Shown: positions 33,826 through 44,279, counted from the stretch's first letter. The stretch: DNA of 64,000 bases from Sciurus carolinensis (GCF_902686445.1 NC_062227.1:27272777-27336776), one strand, 5' to 3'. Numbers and translations: made by a program. The notes: a model not told the origin generated them from the sequence alone.

Positions 33826-34080
33826 GGTCCTGGAGGCGGGGTGCGGTTGGTCAGGTAGGGTCCTGGAGTTCGGTGTGTTTGGTGTGGTTGTGGGATCCTG
33901 GAGGCCGGGTGCAGTCGGTCTGGGGTCCAGGTGATAGGGCGCTGTCAGTTGGTCTGGGGGTCCTGGCGGCAGGGAGCAGTCAGTCAATGTGAGGGTCCCA
34001 GAGGCAGGGAGTGATCGGTCTAGCTGAGGGCTCCTGGAGACGGGGCTCAGTCAATCTGATCAGGGTCCTACAGGGCCTGG
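33826..34080 (-). repeat. about eight ~34-bp tandem monomers in the L1 5' UTR
   Basis: A GGTCCTGGAGG-type unit head recurs on the + strand at 33826, 33859, 33893, 33924, 33959, 33994, 34029 and 34064, that is at steps of 31-35 bp. Each head is usually followed by a GC-rich GGGGTGCRGT segment and a GTCGGTCTG-like segment. The units are diverged from one another. Short-monomer promoter arrays are known for mouse L1 (about 200-bp units); these are much shorter. Confidence 0.88.
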
Positions 34081-34090
34081 CTGTTGTCTC

Positions 34091-34101
34091 AAAATGGCGG
34101 C
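34091..34101. promoter_or_regulatory. YY1-type motif AAAATGGCGGC near the L1 5' end
   Basis: In L1 orientation it reads GCCGCCATTTT, a strong YY1 match, 36-46 bp from the element's first base. In human L1 a YY1 site close to the 5' end helps set the transcription start, so the position here is suggestive. Confidence 0.65.
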
Positions 34102-34136
34102 AGCCAGGTTTAATCAAACCTGCAGGTACTGTAACC

Positions 34137-34150
34137 GATTGTTCATTTCT
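34137..34150. repeat. target-site duplication of the full-length L1, right copy
   Basis: GATTGTTCATTTCT, identical to 28017-28030. It shows that the L1 is complete at its 5' end. Confidence 0.97.
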
Positions 34151-34825
34151 AAAGGTCCTTTTCTCCCAATGTCAACATAATTTTTTTTTCTTTCTTCTTG
34201 AGCAGCTGATGTTGAAAATAATCCTTCATGGAAAATTACTAGAATTTCCATCTATAATAGTTCATTGTATGCAAACAACCTCTTAACTTATTTAGTTGGT
34301 TTCTAAATTATGATCCTTTCATTTATGCCTTAAAATACCTTGGTCAGGACTTTTAAAGATGTTCCATTCTTTTTGCTTTTCATTATGCTCAGAGAGCATC
34401 ACTTGAAAGTAGAACTGGCTTTCCTGACTGCAGTTGGAGCCTGCAGCCGAAGTCATCTCTGTACTGGAGAAACATGCTGTATTAGTAATGACAACACTTT
34501 AATATCTTGGTTCTTTCCCAACCAAATTGGGAAGTCTTAATTCCAATTTGAATAAACATCTTTGTTACATTTGGATAGATTTTTACCTGAAAGTCTAAGT
34601 TTGCTTCAAAAATAGCCATTTTCCAAAACCTGCCCTTAGTTTTTTAAAGATCTGATTGTGGATGAAGAGCCTGGTGAGTGCGACATCTGTAGATGATAAC
34701 CCAAGTGTGCCAAGAGGCCTCGCGAGGCAGGCTTATGCCACGGGATTTGTTTCATCTTCCCTCTCCATTCAATTTGTACTTCTCCCCTTCCTCATCCCAT
34801 CTCAAACCCTTTGGTGTGTGTCCAT
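34151..34825. other. unique sequence, no gene seen
   Basis: This is the continuation of the DNA at 28.0 kb, separated from it by the L1. No recognisable gene or repeat. Confidence 0.4.
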
Positions 34826-34829
34826 CATT

Positions 34830-34935
34830 AATGTGCCACTTTTTCAGATGAGGAAACAACAGTTCAGAAAAGTTAAAAAATTTGCGTGCAGTTACAGATT
34901 AGTAATGGTGATCCAGATTTTGAATACAAGCAGAC
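34830..34935 (-). mobile_element. MIR, antisense
   Basis: TTCAGATGAGGAAACAACAG, then AGTTAAAAAATTTGCGTGCA and GATCCAGATTTTGAATAC, is a reversed MIR core. A sense MIR follows about 20 bp later. Confidence 0.6.
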
Positions 34936-34954
34936 TTGGTCCAGGGCCCAAATT

Positions 34955-35100
34955 CTGACTCCAGTAATACCTAACCCTGTAACCCGATACAGTTTCCTTA
35001 AATTCCTTTACCTTCACCTCTTCATCTGTCCCACAGACGTCTAGTAGTAAAACCTACTCTACGCGGTTGTTGCATTGAGTAATACTTACCTATAACAATA
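34955..35100 (+). mobile_element. MIR, sense
   Basis: CTGACTCCAGTAATACC, then TTTACCTTCACCTCTTCATC and CTACTCTACGCGGTTGTTGC, fits the MIR body and 3' part. Confidence 0.6.
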
Positions 35101-35124
35101 AAAGTAGTTGCAAAGATAATAGTA

Positions 35125-35175
35125 TTAAATGATAAAGATGATAATGATGATGATGGTGATTGATGAGGATGATGA
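35125..35175 (+). repeat. imperfect (GAT)n microsatellite
   Basis: About 14 GAT/AAT/GGT-type triplets. It lies directly after the MIR end and may have grown from its tail. Confidence 0.85.
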
Positions 35176-35179
35176 ATTA

Positions 35180-36605
35180 CGTCTTATATAATTAATACAT
35201 TGGCCTGTTAGGACTGATCATGTGTAAGAGAAGACAAACTACCAAAACAAAAATCTCTGAAATAGAAGGTGTTTGACCGTTGCCAGAGGAATCAGATTTC
35301 AGCTAAAAATGCAGTAAGGACATTCTGCTTTGTGCCACTAGGCATCTGGGTCCCTTCAAAAAATTCTTAAGAGAAAGTTTGCAGGAAAATTTCGACTAGA
35401 AGTCTTTGCTGCATGATGCTGTGCGTCCACACAACTGCAGAGTTAACTGCTTAGTATTCCCTGTCGGTTGTGCTGGTATTGTATCACACACATATGCCCA
35501 GCATACGCTCTCAGTCTTGACAAGGCAGCTGTAGGAACCAAGAGATAATTAAAATTTGGACACACATATGTGAGCACATTCTTTATATTCTGTATAAAGA
35601 AATACTTTTCAGAGGGGGAAATGACCTTAAGTCAAACTGAAACTCCTCTTTTGCAGTGCAGCTGTAGGGGCTGCTATAGACTTAGGAAGAATGGGAATTT
35701 TGAATTAACAAAGTTGAAATTCTCTCTGTAATAATGAATGGGTATTTGAACAGTTTGAAAATCACAATGACAGGCTGCAAGTAAGAAAGAAGGCTATCAT
35801 TGTCTCTTCCTCCTCTCCTTGGAAATAACTCAGATAACCAGACTGGTCCTTTTGGGCTTATTACAATGTTGAGACAAACTTTTTTTTGCAGTGTGAGATT
35901 TCAAAATACTGTCATTATTACACATTGTGAAAGATACACACTAGAGAGACAGTACTATTATTAGAGGTAACGCTACCTTGGAATGTGGTGACCACATCAT
36001 TTTCCTGAGATAACATTAATGTATTGTGTGTTTTTTGGGAGCTAGGGGAGTTGACCCTGAACTGAACAGACTATAATTTGCTTCCTTATGCTTAAAATCA
36101 TGGAACTGTGAAGGATTTTAGATAGAAATTGGCAATCAACCAGGAGACATTTAAATAATTTTAAGGTTTATAATTTTATCATTTTGATGTGCATATTATT
36201 TGTCTCCTTATGGGAATGTGGTAATGTTAATATTTAATTGACCCAAGGAAACATTCAAATAGAGACTGAGATAGCTTGATAATTTTGTTTTTCCAACAAG
36301 TATGTTAGATATTTGAATAGATACACACATACATATCTACATTTTTATATTTAGTTTTAGGCTTTAAATTTACCATTTAAAAAAAAGTCAATCTTAAGAA
36401 AATAAGTCAAATATTTATGTTCATAATTGTAAAATTATATATAATAGCTAAATTTTTAAATATCAAGAATAGACAAAAAATAATCCTTTGGTCAATCTCC
36501 CTCATTAACTTGGGTTATCTCCAACTTAGAAAAAAAAACCATTCCTCAAAAGTTATTGGAAACCCACAAAGGCTATTTTTAGTTGAATACAGATGAGAAT
36601 AAGAT
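35180..36605. other. unique sequence, no gene seen
   Basis: A+T-rich. No open frame of note and no clear repeat. Confidence 0.45.
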
Positions 36606-36606
36606 T

Positions 36607-37203
36607 GCAGCCTCCGAGCTGGGTGCAGTGGTCCATGCGTATTATCCCAGCTATTTCAGAGGTTGAAGGACAAGGTTCACAAGTTGGAGGTCAGTGTGGG
36701 CAATTCAGAAAGACCCTCTGTGTTAGCTTTTCATTGCTGTTACCAAAATACCTGAAAGAACAACTTAAGGGAGACGTTTATTTCTGGGCGCTCAGTTCAG
36801 TTTGTGGCTGATGGGACCAGACTCCATTGCTCTGGCCCCTCAGATGAGACAGAAGGATGGGGCGGAGGAAAGCAGCTCTGCTCAGGGTACCCAGGAAGCA
36901 GGGAGAGAGAAGGAGGAACAAAGGGGCAAGAAATAATCCCCAATGGTAGTGGCCAGTGACCTGCCTCCTCCAGCCACACCCCATATGCCTAGTTACCACT
37001 CAGTCCTTTCAAATTAATTCATCGAATGCATTAAACCACTGATGAGTTTACAGCTCGCATAGTCTATTCACTTCACCTCTTGCATCAACACAGAAGCTTT
37101 TGGGGATACCTCATATGCAAGCCATGTCTCAAAATAAAATATTTAAAAATCTAGGCATGTAGATCAGTGGTAGAGCAACCCTGGGTTCAATCCCTAGTAC
37201 TGA
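36607..37203 (+). mobile_element. dimeric squirrel SINE (B1 + ID), sense, split by a MaLR LTR
   Basis: The B1-like half (GAGCTGGGTGCAGTGGTCCA to AGAAAGACCCTCTG) ends at about 36720. The remaining GTCTCAAAATAAAATATTTA linker and ID half (GTAGATCAGTGGTAGAGCAA, then GGGTTCAATCCCTAGTACTG) resume at about 37125. Joined in mind they give the normal order of this SINE, so the intervening LTR inserted into an existing SINE copy. Confidence 0.85.
36721..37124 (-). mobile_element. MaLR LTR nested in a squirrel SINE, antisense
   Basis: It starts TGTTAGCTTTTCATTGCTGT and contains CTCCATTGCTCTGGCCCCTC and GTGACCTGCCTCCTCCAGCC. It ends near GGATACCTCATATGCAAGCC, the reverse complement of the 59.83-kb LTR. 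The exact right edge and 5-bp duplication are blurred. Because it interrupts a squirrel-lineage SINE it must postdate that SINE's spread. Confidence 0.85.
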
Positions 37204-37204
37204 A

Positions 37205-38165
37205 GATGGGGTGGAGATTATAGCCTTAGAATAACACTAGTTTTTTTTTTTTTTTTTGACATGGGACCAGAAACGATGATTCTAATTGTCAATAAAATCT
37301 GAGAAACAGTACCATAACTCTCCTTTTTAAAATTTAATCACTTGATAGATTTCTGAGAGCCATGTATTGAATTCTTTCAACATGATTTTTTTAACTGCCT
37401 TATACCTAGTATTTTGCATCATACATTTGAAAAGCTCTCATCTTCATGTTTACAGCTACCTTAAGTTGTAGAGCAAAACTTTTTATGTCTATGAAAACAT
37501 CCCTTTTCATCCTGTTTAAGGCTCTTTACCATGCATTGTTTTATTTCATATTAATACTTCCTCACCTCTTCTTATTATTAGTCTGATATACCTTTTTAAA
37601 TCCATTTATTATCAACTTTCTGTGTCATTTAGTTTTAGATGTGCCAGTTGTAAGTAGAAATTTTGTGGTTTTGAATTTTCTTTATATATATCTGTATATA
37701 TAAAATTTTGTTATATATATATATATAAAACAAATTTTTAATTATGTAAGTATCTTTTAAGCAAATTTTACCTATTTCAATTGTTATGGTGAGTCATGTG
37801 TTTGGAATCATAATTTTATTAAAAATTCTTTTTTTTTCTTTCTTACTTTTATTTTATCCACCAATTTTCTTTTTCTTTTTAAATGATGTTCAAGCATCTT
37901 ATTTCTAGCCCTGTAGGAGTTATACTTAAATCTTTAGATCAGTGTGTTGATTTGGGGGAGATACACAGATGAATAGATCATTCCCTAATTAAGATAAGAA
38001 CATTGAACATGCTTTTATTTTCTCTCTTCGGTCTACCTAACTCACCAGTTGTTTGATCTCTCATTGAGAGCTCATTTCTTTATTCTTCATTTTTCACATT
38101 ATACATCAATCATCATTTACAGTATGTGTGTAACAGGTTTCTCATTTTCCACTCCCTTTTGCTTA
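37205..38165. other. unique A+T-rich sequence with a (TA)n patch
   Basis: Poly(T) at about 37241-37257 and TA/TG-rich alternation at 37683-37733. No gene recognised. Confidence 0.5.
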
Positions 38166-38169
38166 GATA

Positions 38170-38990
38170 CCTGTCTTATTTTGACAGGGTAAAATTCATG
38201 CATCTTTCAAGAAAAAGGCTGAATTAGCTAGACATAAAATTATAGTTTCAAAGGGTTTCTATCTGAATTTTGGAGCTATTGATCCATTATATTCAAGACT
38301 CTTAAAGTAAAACTGTCAAATTGGTTCCCTTCTTTTGTAAATGACCAGTCTTCTTCCTTAAAGCCTTGAAGAATCCAACTTATCTGAAGTTTCAGCATAT
38401 AATTTGAGTCTCGTTAGTCCTTCTTGGCACATCATGGAACCTTTCCATCTGAACACTTTGGACTCTTATGGAAGAATATTTTAATTATTTGCACTATTCC
38501 TTCATTGTTCTCTTCTGTATAGTTCTGTAAAGTGGATGTTGGAACTTTCAGAATTATTTCCACATCTCTTCTTTTTTTCTTATGCCTTCTATCTCTGTTT
38601 ATTAATTTCACATTATATCTAGGAGATTTCCTCCCCTTTCATTTTCCAGCTCATAAATATACCACTGTGCCTCTGTCTATGGTACTCTTCAACCAGTCTT
38701 TTGATTTTTTAAGTATTTATGATAAAAAAAAATTTACAAGATCTCTTTTTATGGTTTGATCGATGTGTTCTTTAGTGCCTGTCATACTGTAGTTTGTATA
38801 AGAATTGTACAGTTATATTCAATTAATGAAGCTTTTGATCTGCTCCATTACACTCATCTCCTAGGGCATTCTCCTTATTATTCACTTTTGTCTTTCTTTT
38901 GGATGGTATTGATTTTTAGCAGCTGTTTGATTTTCCTTGGCTGTTGGCTCAGGTTTGCGTTTGCGAATCTCTGTCCCGGTCCCTAAGGAT
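38170..38990 (-). mobile_element. HAL1/L1-like ORF1 relic, antisense
   Basis: The T-rich + strand carries phrases of reversed HAL1 (half-L1) ORF1: CCCTTCTTTTGTAAATGACC, TTATTTGCACTATTCCTTCA and GGAGATTTCCTCCCCTTTCA. It is highly diverged with no coding capacity. The assignment is from phrase recognition only. Confidence 0.45.
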
Positions 38991-39139
38991 GCGGGTTCTT
39001 GAGATCTTGCTTCAGGGAGCAGAGTCCTGCTTACTGCCAGCCAATCTGGGCGGGGACCTTGCCTTTTGGAAGCACCAGCTACTTGGGCACAGTTTGCATC
39101 TTTCTTCCCAGCACCTACATTCACGACCAGACCTTGGGT

Positions 39140-39300
39140 ATATTTATTTTTTATTATTTGTTCTAATTAGTTGTACATGACAGTAGAATGCATTTATACC
39201 TTTTGATAGATCATATATAAATGGAGTGTAATACACAGCCACATCAATGTTTATAGCAGTTCAATTCTCAATAGCTAAACTATGGAACCAACCTAAGTTA
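39140..39300 (-). mobile_element. short L1 insertion with internal inversion (twin priming)
   Basis: 39140-39231 reads as an antisense L1 3' end (TTCTAATTAGTTGTACATGA, with T-rich tail to the left). From about 39232 the text switches to sense L1 ORF2 (AGCCACATCAATGTTTATAG, then ACTATGGAACCAACCTAAG), the same codons seen antisense at 28.44-28.49 kb. An antisense 3' part joined to an inverted upstream part is the product expected of twin-primed reverse transcription. Confidence 0.7.
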
Positions 39301-39309
39301 GGACATAAG

Positions 39310-39935
39310 TAAGCCCCTGGCCAGCCACACCACAGGTGTCCTCTGTGATCCTACCTCCTAGCTCAGCTCAGCAAACCCAGCATTATTTTCATCTCTATAA
39401 CACTCTGCTTTGAGGATACCACTTCTCTGGCCTTGTTCCTTTTTCATCTGGTTACTCCTGTTTTACCTCACTCACAGATCTCTTAAATGAGCTTTTGTGT
39501 TTCTGTCGATAGTGGTCTTTTCTGGTGATTTTTGTGAGAGGTTTTAAAAAACTATTGTTTGCATTATCTCATAGGGTTTGGATCAAAGGAGGTGGTACAC
39601 AAATGTGCAGCGTTATCATTTCCCACTTCCAGTCTGTTCCCATTGCACCTCACCAATGTGAGAGTGATAAATTCTAAATTTTTAAATCCTAACAATTTAA
39701 AAATCATCTTCTAACTGTTCATTTCCATTTTAGCAGCACTCTTCTGCTTATTCTGCTCTTACATGCTTAATCATATTTAATTTTAGACTCCATAAGGAGC
39801 TCAAAGAATGTTTTACAAAATAATATTACTTCTAATGAAATAGCATTAAAGAGTAACATATTATGTTTATAGCCACTCTTCTTACCATTCATTCACTGTC
39901 ATTTGTATTTTTGTTATCATTTTTCATATTTTTAA
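39310..39935. other. unique sequence, no gene seen
   Basis: No recognised repeat or open frame. Confidence 0.4.
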
Positions 39936-39939
39936 ACAA

Positions 39940-40050
39940 ATCTATTTTTATATTGTGTGCATGTAAAAATATGTAACAACAAATCCCACCATTATGTACA
40001 ACTACAATACAGCAATGAAAATGTGGAAAAAATATAAAAGAAAAAAAAGA
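39940..40050 (+). mobile_element. L1 3'-end fragment, sense
   Basis: GCATGTAAAAATATGTAACA, then CATTATGTACAACTACAATA and an A-rich tail. It is the same L1 3'-UTR type as the inverted fragment at 39.14 kb, in the opposite orientation. Confidence 0.6.
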
Positions 40051-40054
40051 AATC

Positions 40055-40585
40055 TACCATTTAAGACTTGGGTTGTCACTGGTTGTCAGTAAGAGTTGGT
40101 TTTTCTCATTACTAGTTACTCTAGCTTTCATCTCAGAAAGGAATGATTTCATATCCATCACATTTTGAAAACATTATTATTCAAAATATTTATTTTTGTA
40201 AGTAGCTTTTCTATAACTTTTTTGTATCTGCATTTTCTAAGACTGATATTCTCTTTTCAGAGATTGAGATTGTTAAGCATATCTGTGGAGGTATTGGAAA
40301 AAGTCTGATATTCATAGAAACTATGAAATTAAGCTTTTGTATATGAACTTAGTTTGACTCAAAATAGTGAACAAGAACATTCTGAAATACGAGAACTATA
40401 AGTTATGACTTGCATGAAACCCTTTGACACAATGGTAAATTAAGACACATTATAAAACACAAAGAGATAAATTGGTCAATATTCTTTGCACTTTAAAAAA
40501 CAGACACATGGGTCCCCAATACATGATTTTTAGTTTAAATTCTAATGATATGTGAAAGGCATTAATTCTCCTCTTTATGATCTTT
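40055..40585. other. unique A+T-rich sequence
   Basis: No recognised repeat or open frame. Confidence 0.4.
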
Positions 40586-40589
40586 CATG

Positions 40590-40715
40590 TATTCAAGATG
40601 TACTTATTAAATACTTATTAAAAACCAAGTGCTTTGGATATTTCATGACACTGAGAATTTCATGATAAAATACCTTTGCTGTGGAAGAGCTTACATTATA
40701 GTAGGATGATACTTA
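40590..40715 (+). mobile_element. L2-like 3' fragment
   Basis: CAAGATGTACTTATTAAATA, then ACCAAGTGCTTTGGATATTT and GAAGAGCTTACATTATAGTA, resembles the standard LINE-2 tail region. Confidence 0.5.
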
Positions 40716-40919
40716 CTATGCCTTCATCATAGTCTTGTGTGCCATGTGCCTGGTAACATAGAAATCTTCTTACAGCAATGATATAATGCAAACATAATCA
40801 ACTCTCAAAGAATAACTAACTCAAAGAGCATGCTGCCAAAAGGATAAAACACTCTTGACTCCAGGACTCACACCACTACAGGCACTGTTTTCACACTCCG
40901 CTCTTCTAGTAACAGTACA

Positions 40920-41030
40920 TACAGCCAGCTTTCAATCACTTAATTGCTCTTGTCTTTGTTTTCTCATCTGTATAAACTGAAGTAGGACAGGATATTTTCT
41001 GAGCTTCATCCCAACTCAGCTTTCAGAGGT
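40920..41030 (+). mobile_element. MIR-like fragment, sense
   Basis: AATCACTTAATTGCTCTTGT, then TTTTCTCATCTGTATAAACT, resembles the conserved centre of MIR or MIR3. Confidence 0.45.
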
Positions 41031-41060
41031 TTGACCTGTTCACTGTTGTTTTACTAATGC

Positions 41061-41075
41061 CCAGAAGATGGCAGT
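41061..41075 (+). promoter_or_regulatory. candidate CTCF site
   Basis: CCAGAAGATGGCAGT agrees with 14 of 15 positions of the degenerate CTCF core CCASYAGRKGGCRSY. The mismatch is at the fifth base. It is a single motif in otherwise unremarkable DNA, so occupancy is unknown. Confidence 0.35.
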
Positions 41076-41079
41076 GTAG

Positions 41080-42600
41080 AGCAAGGACTGGTCAACCTGG
41101 CTTCTTCCCTTCAGGCCCTTGTGATTCCATAAAGAATAATTTCTATTCATTGCTCGTATTAGATATTATGTAGTCACTAAAAATGTAAAAACATTCTTAT
41201 ACAATTTGTACACTTTAAAGAATATTTTATTATATCCATAGTTGAGCATTATGCTTAGCAATGTATACAAATAGACGTCTAAATGAATCCATGATATTAT
41301 TAATATTTTAAAACTGGAAATCAGAAGATTAAAGTTATGATTTCAAGATATAAACATACACAAAAATGTATAACATTAATCTGTATTGCATATCACACAT
41401 ATAGTTTAAAATTTATGCCAAAGTACAAACTATCATTTACTCTTTCAATATTTATCAAGCACCTACTGATCAAGGCAATCTTAAATTAAAAAAGAGAATG
41501 TCAGTATATATAGAAGGTAAGACATTAATAAAGTGAAAATATAAAAATATGAAAGAGAAATATGTCTATGTGGGAAGGATGTGTGTGCACACGTGTGGAA
41601 GACATCTGTATATATGTATATATGTAATATATATGTATATACAGTATAAAATATATACTATATTATGTATTACATAATATGTAATATATGTATATTGTTT
41701 TATGATAAGAGATGATTAGAGAGCATAAAATACATGTGATACTATTCTTTTAATTCAAATGAGAATCACTTAGTGAAAAAAATCAAGGCAGGGCCTGAGT
41801 ACTAGATTACGTGATATAGAAGATTTCTACAGAATTTCAGATCAAGGACAATAAAGCTTTGGAGTGGTAGTGCTAGACCTGAAAAAAACTGGGTAAGTTC
41901 TAAATTCATGAAGATATTTCAGGTGAGCAAAATTAACAAAGGGAAAGATTGGATTTGAAAATGAGGTTTTTTTAAATCCTCTCTCTTCTGCATCTTATAT
42001 ACTTAGATAACAGACGTTCCTGCCATGCAACATTGCCTTAGCCAAGTTTCTAGACAGATGGTCTTCCCATTCTTTGGGCTCAGAATATAAAGTTATTACT
42101 GGACCACAAAGACAAAGCACAGCCCTACACAGATTTGTAGCCAACTCCAATACTGAATACCTGTCAGAGAATAAATGTCATCTACTTCAGTGACTTTACT
42201 ATGTTATAGATGATAGTCAGTGGTTTCCTCCCACTAAAGAAATTTTATTCTTGGGTCTTTTATCTAGAAACTTCTATTTAGACACCACACTTATATGTAG
42301 CATATACTCTGAGTCCCTAATGTTTCCAAGAATAAAATAAATAAATATTATGATATATAATAAATATGAAGGAGAATGACAGAAAGCTCCTTGTCAGTCT
42401 CTCCAGTCTGCTACCAAACCTATGTGACACTTTGTCCAGTTATCATTTGGAAGTACATGTGGATTAGGAAAATGCTAAAGTGCATTGGGTTTTGATTAGC
42501 CTTGAAAACCCCTCGATAAACAAAAGAGGTCAGTAGATTTGAAATCAGACCAGACCCCCCAGGTGTATTTCTAGTGTGTATTAGTGTATTTCTTAATTCC
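41080..42600. other. unique A+T-rich block with a TA/TG-rich tract
   Basis: 41605-41700 alternates ATAT, GTAT and ATGT units. The rest shows no gene. A weak L2-like phrase lies at 41440-41470. Confidence 0.45.
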
Positions 42601-43128
42601 TAGGTGGCAGCTGTGGATCTTGATCTTTCGCAAATCCTCCCAACTCCAGAAGGCCTCAGTCCCAGATGTCGGTGCTTTGTTGGCAATGATGAATTAACCG
42701 TCTTTACCTTCCAAAGTTGTTTGCATGTTAGTGCACCAGTTGTTAGCTTCCTTAGAGGTTGGACTATCCAAGTAAAACCAGTGCTAATGTTGGAACTGAA
42801 CGTTCTAAAAACCTTGTATGGAAGCCATCAAAATATAATGAGCCCACTCAGATCTCTTGCTGCAGGGAGCATAACTGAGGGTCAGCTGCCATCTCCTCTG
42901 GACCTGCCACCATATTGGTGTCAAGTTTCATGGTTGCTATATGCTGCTTTTGGACAGTGACTAAGTACACTAGAAGTATGAAGACAGACTCATCCACCAA
43001 ACTATGAGACCTCCCTGCAGGTGCCTGAGGTTCGTAGACCTCCACCAGCCTGCTCAGCCTTGCAGTCTGAAGCCCCTCCTTCCTATCCCCTCTCTTCCCA
43101 CAGGTGTGATACTGTAGTCTGAGTGCAC
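42601..43128. other. unassigned, moderately G+C-rich sequence
   Basis: A 118-codon frame (42604-42960, +) opens with GTG directly after a TAG, so it has no natural start. I recognise no domain. A pyrimidine tract and TAG (about 42585-42603) look like a splice acceptor, but no matching donor is evident. It may be an old unclassified repeat. Confidence 0.35.
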
Positions 43129-43141
43129 CTCCTACCTTCTT

Positions 43142-43865
43142 TTTTTAATTTTTTATTTAAATTTTTATTTTTACAGACTGCATTTTGATTCATTGTACAC
43201 AAATGGGGTACAACTTTCCATTTCTATGGTTGTACACAATGTAGATTCACACCATTCATGTCATCATACATATACATAGGTAATACTCTTTCTCAGTCTA
43301 CTGTCTTTCCTTCCCCCACCTCCCCCCGCCCCATTTTTCTCTACACCATCCAAACTTACTTCATTCTTCTCTCCCCCCTGCCCGCCACCCACCCTCATTA
43401 TATATCATCATCCACTTATCAGAGAAAACATTCAACCTTTGGTTTTTTGGGATTGACCTATTTCACTTAGCATAATATTCTTCAACTCCATCCATTTACA
43501 AGCAAAGGCCATAATTCTATTCTTCTTTATGGCTGAATAATGTTCCGTTGTATATATATACCACAGTTTCTTTATCCATTCATTAATTGAAGGGCATTTC
43601 AGTTGGTTCCGCAATCTAGCAATTGTGAATTGAGCAGCTAAGAACATTGATGTGACTGCATCACTATAGTATGCTGATTTTAAGTCCTTTGGGTATAAAC
43701 TGAGGAGTGGGATAGCAGGGTCAAATGGTGGGTCCATTCCAAGTTTTTTGAGGAATCTCCACACTGCTTTCCAGAGTGGCTGCTCCAATTTGCAACTCCA
43801 CCAGCAATGTATGAGTGTGCCTTTTTCCCCACATCCATGCCAACACTTATTATTGCATATGATGT
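43142..43865 (-). mobile_element. 5'-truncated L1, antisense, 724 bp
   Basis: Bounded by the exact 13-bp duplication CTCCTACCTTCTT (43129-43141 and 43866-43878). It holds poly(A) (T-rich start), the full 3' UTR and the last part of ORF2. The 3' UTR matches 10.1-10.36 kb and 62.73-63.07 kb, so it is the same young L1 lineage, and is distinct at the extreme 3' end from the full-length copy at 28 kb. Confidence 0.95.
43432..43788 (-). pseudogene. L1 ORF2 (fragment): L1 ORF2 C-terminal fragment
   Basis: An open 118-codon frame encodes the ORF2p C-terminus. It includes [20 protein letters not shown] and the [11 protein letters not shown] and EHYSAIKKNRIMAF segments. It ends at a TGA after SQKTKG where related copies continue as Arg (CGA to TGA). 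It has no promoter or start of its own. It stays open because the insertion is young, not because it is used. Confidence 0.9.
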
Positions 43866-43879
43866 CTCCTACCTTCTTC

Positions 43880-44275
43880 TACTGCCTCCCCCATAAAGAT
43901 CTTGCCAATCTAATCTCATCTTCCTCACTTGCTTTATGGCACCCCGGGTTAACATATCACTGGAGTATGCATCTCTTCTGATGTCAAGACAAGCGACCCT
44001 TGGTTTTCCTCTTCCTTGAAGCTATATACCCTTTAGGAATATGTAGTCCTCTGTGAAAGTCATCAGTCTTGGGTCAACACTGAAAGAACCAACCCTGGCA
44101 GCAGTGAGTAAGGGTGATGTGTCCGGCTGCACATCACCTTTCTTATTTATGACAATTTAATTAATTCTGGCATTTTTATGATGTCTCATTTAACCAGCAT
44201 GTCTGATCACATTAGGGACACTTGAGTGACATACATCTCATCGTTCTGAAGTCACATTAGTGCTATTCACTAAAT
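43880..44275. other. unique sequence, no gene seen
   Basis: Continuation of the sequence left of the L1 at 43.13 kb. No recognised repeat. Confidence 0.4.
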
Positions 44276-44279
44276 ATTG

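Larger units (their letters stand above)
28031..34136 (-). mobile_element. full-length LINE-1, antisense, 6.1 kb
   Basis: The insertion runs from its poly(A) tail (T-run from 28031) through 3' UTR, ORF2, ORF1 and 5' UTR to 34136. It is bounded by the exact 14-bp duplication GATTGTTCATTTCT. Total length is 6106 bp, the normal size for a complete mammalian L1. The L1 RNA encodes an RNA-binding chaperone (ORF1p) and an endonuclease/reverse transcriptase (ORF2p), which nick genomic DNA and copy the RNA in place. Both reading frames are broken here, so this copy cannot move itself. The perfect target duplication argues for a fairly recent insertion; the lesions argue against a very recent one. Confidence 0.97.
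33130..34136 (-). promoter_or_regulatory. L1 5' UTR / internal promoter
   Basis: The 1-kb leader between the target duplication and ORF1. The ORF1-proximal half is A/G-rich on the + strand (about 33400-33600). The distal half (33690-34130) is G+C-rich with CpGs, the only such patch in the window. It contains about eight short tandem monomers and two YY1-type motifs, listed separately. L1 5' UTRs drive transcription from inside the element. In this orientation transcription would run leftward from about 34136, and an antisense activity, if present, would face right. Confidence 0.85.

Noticed and set aside
33644..34286. G+C-rich patch as a CpG-island promoter of a host gene
   Set aside because: It lies wholly inside the L1 between ORF1 and the target duplication, so it is the L1's own leader.
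41605..41700. possible origin-like or matrix-attachment A+T tract
   Set aside because: It is simple TA/TG alternation. Nothing in the sequence distinguishes a function from a microsatellite.
42604..42960. 118-codon open frame preceded by an acceptor-like pyrimidine tract
   Set aside because: It opens with GTG straight after a stop, has no recognised domain, and no donor or neighbouring exon is visible.
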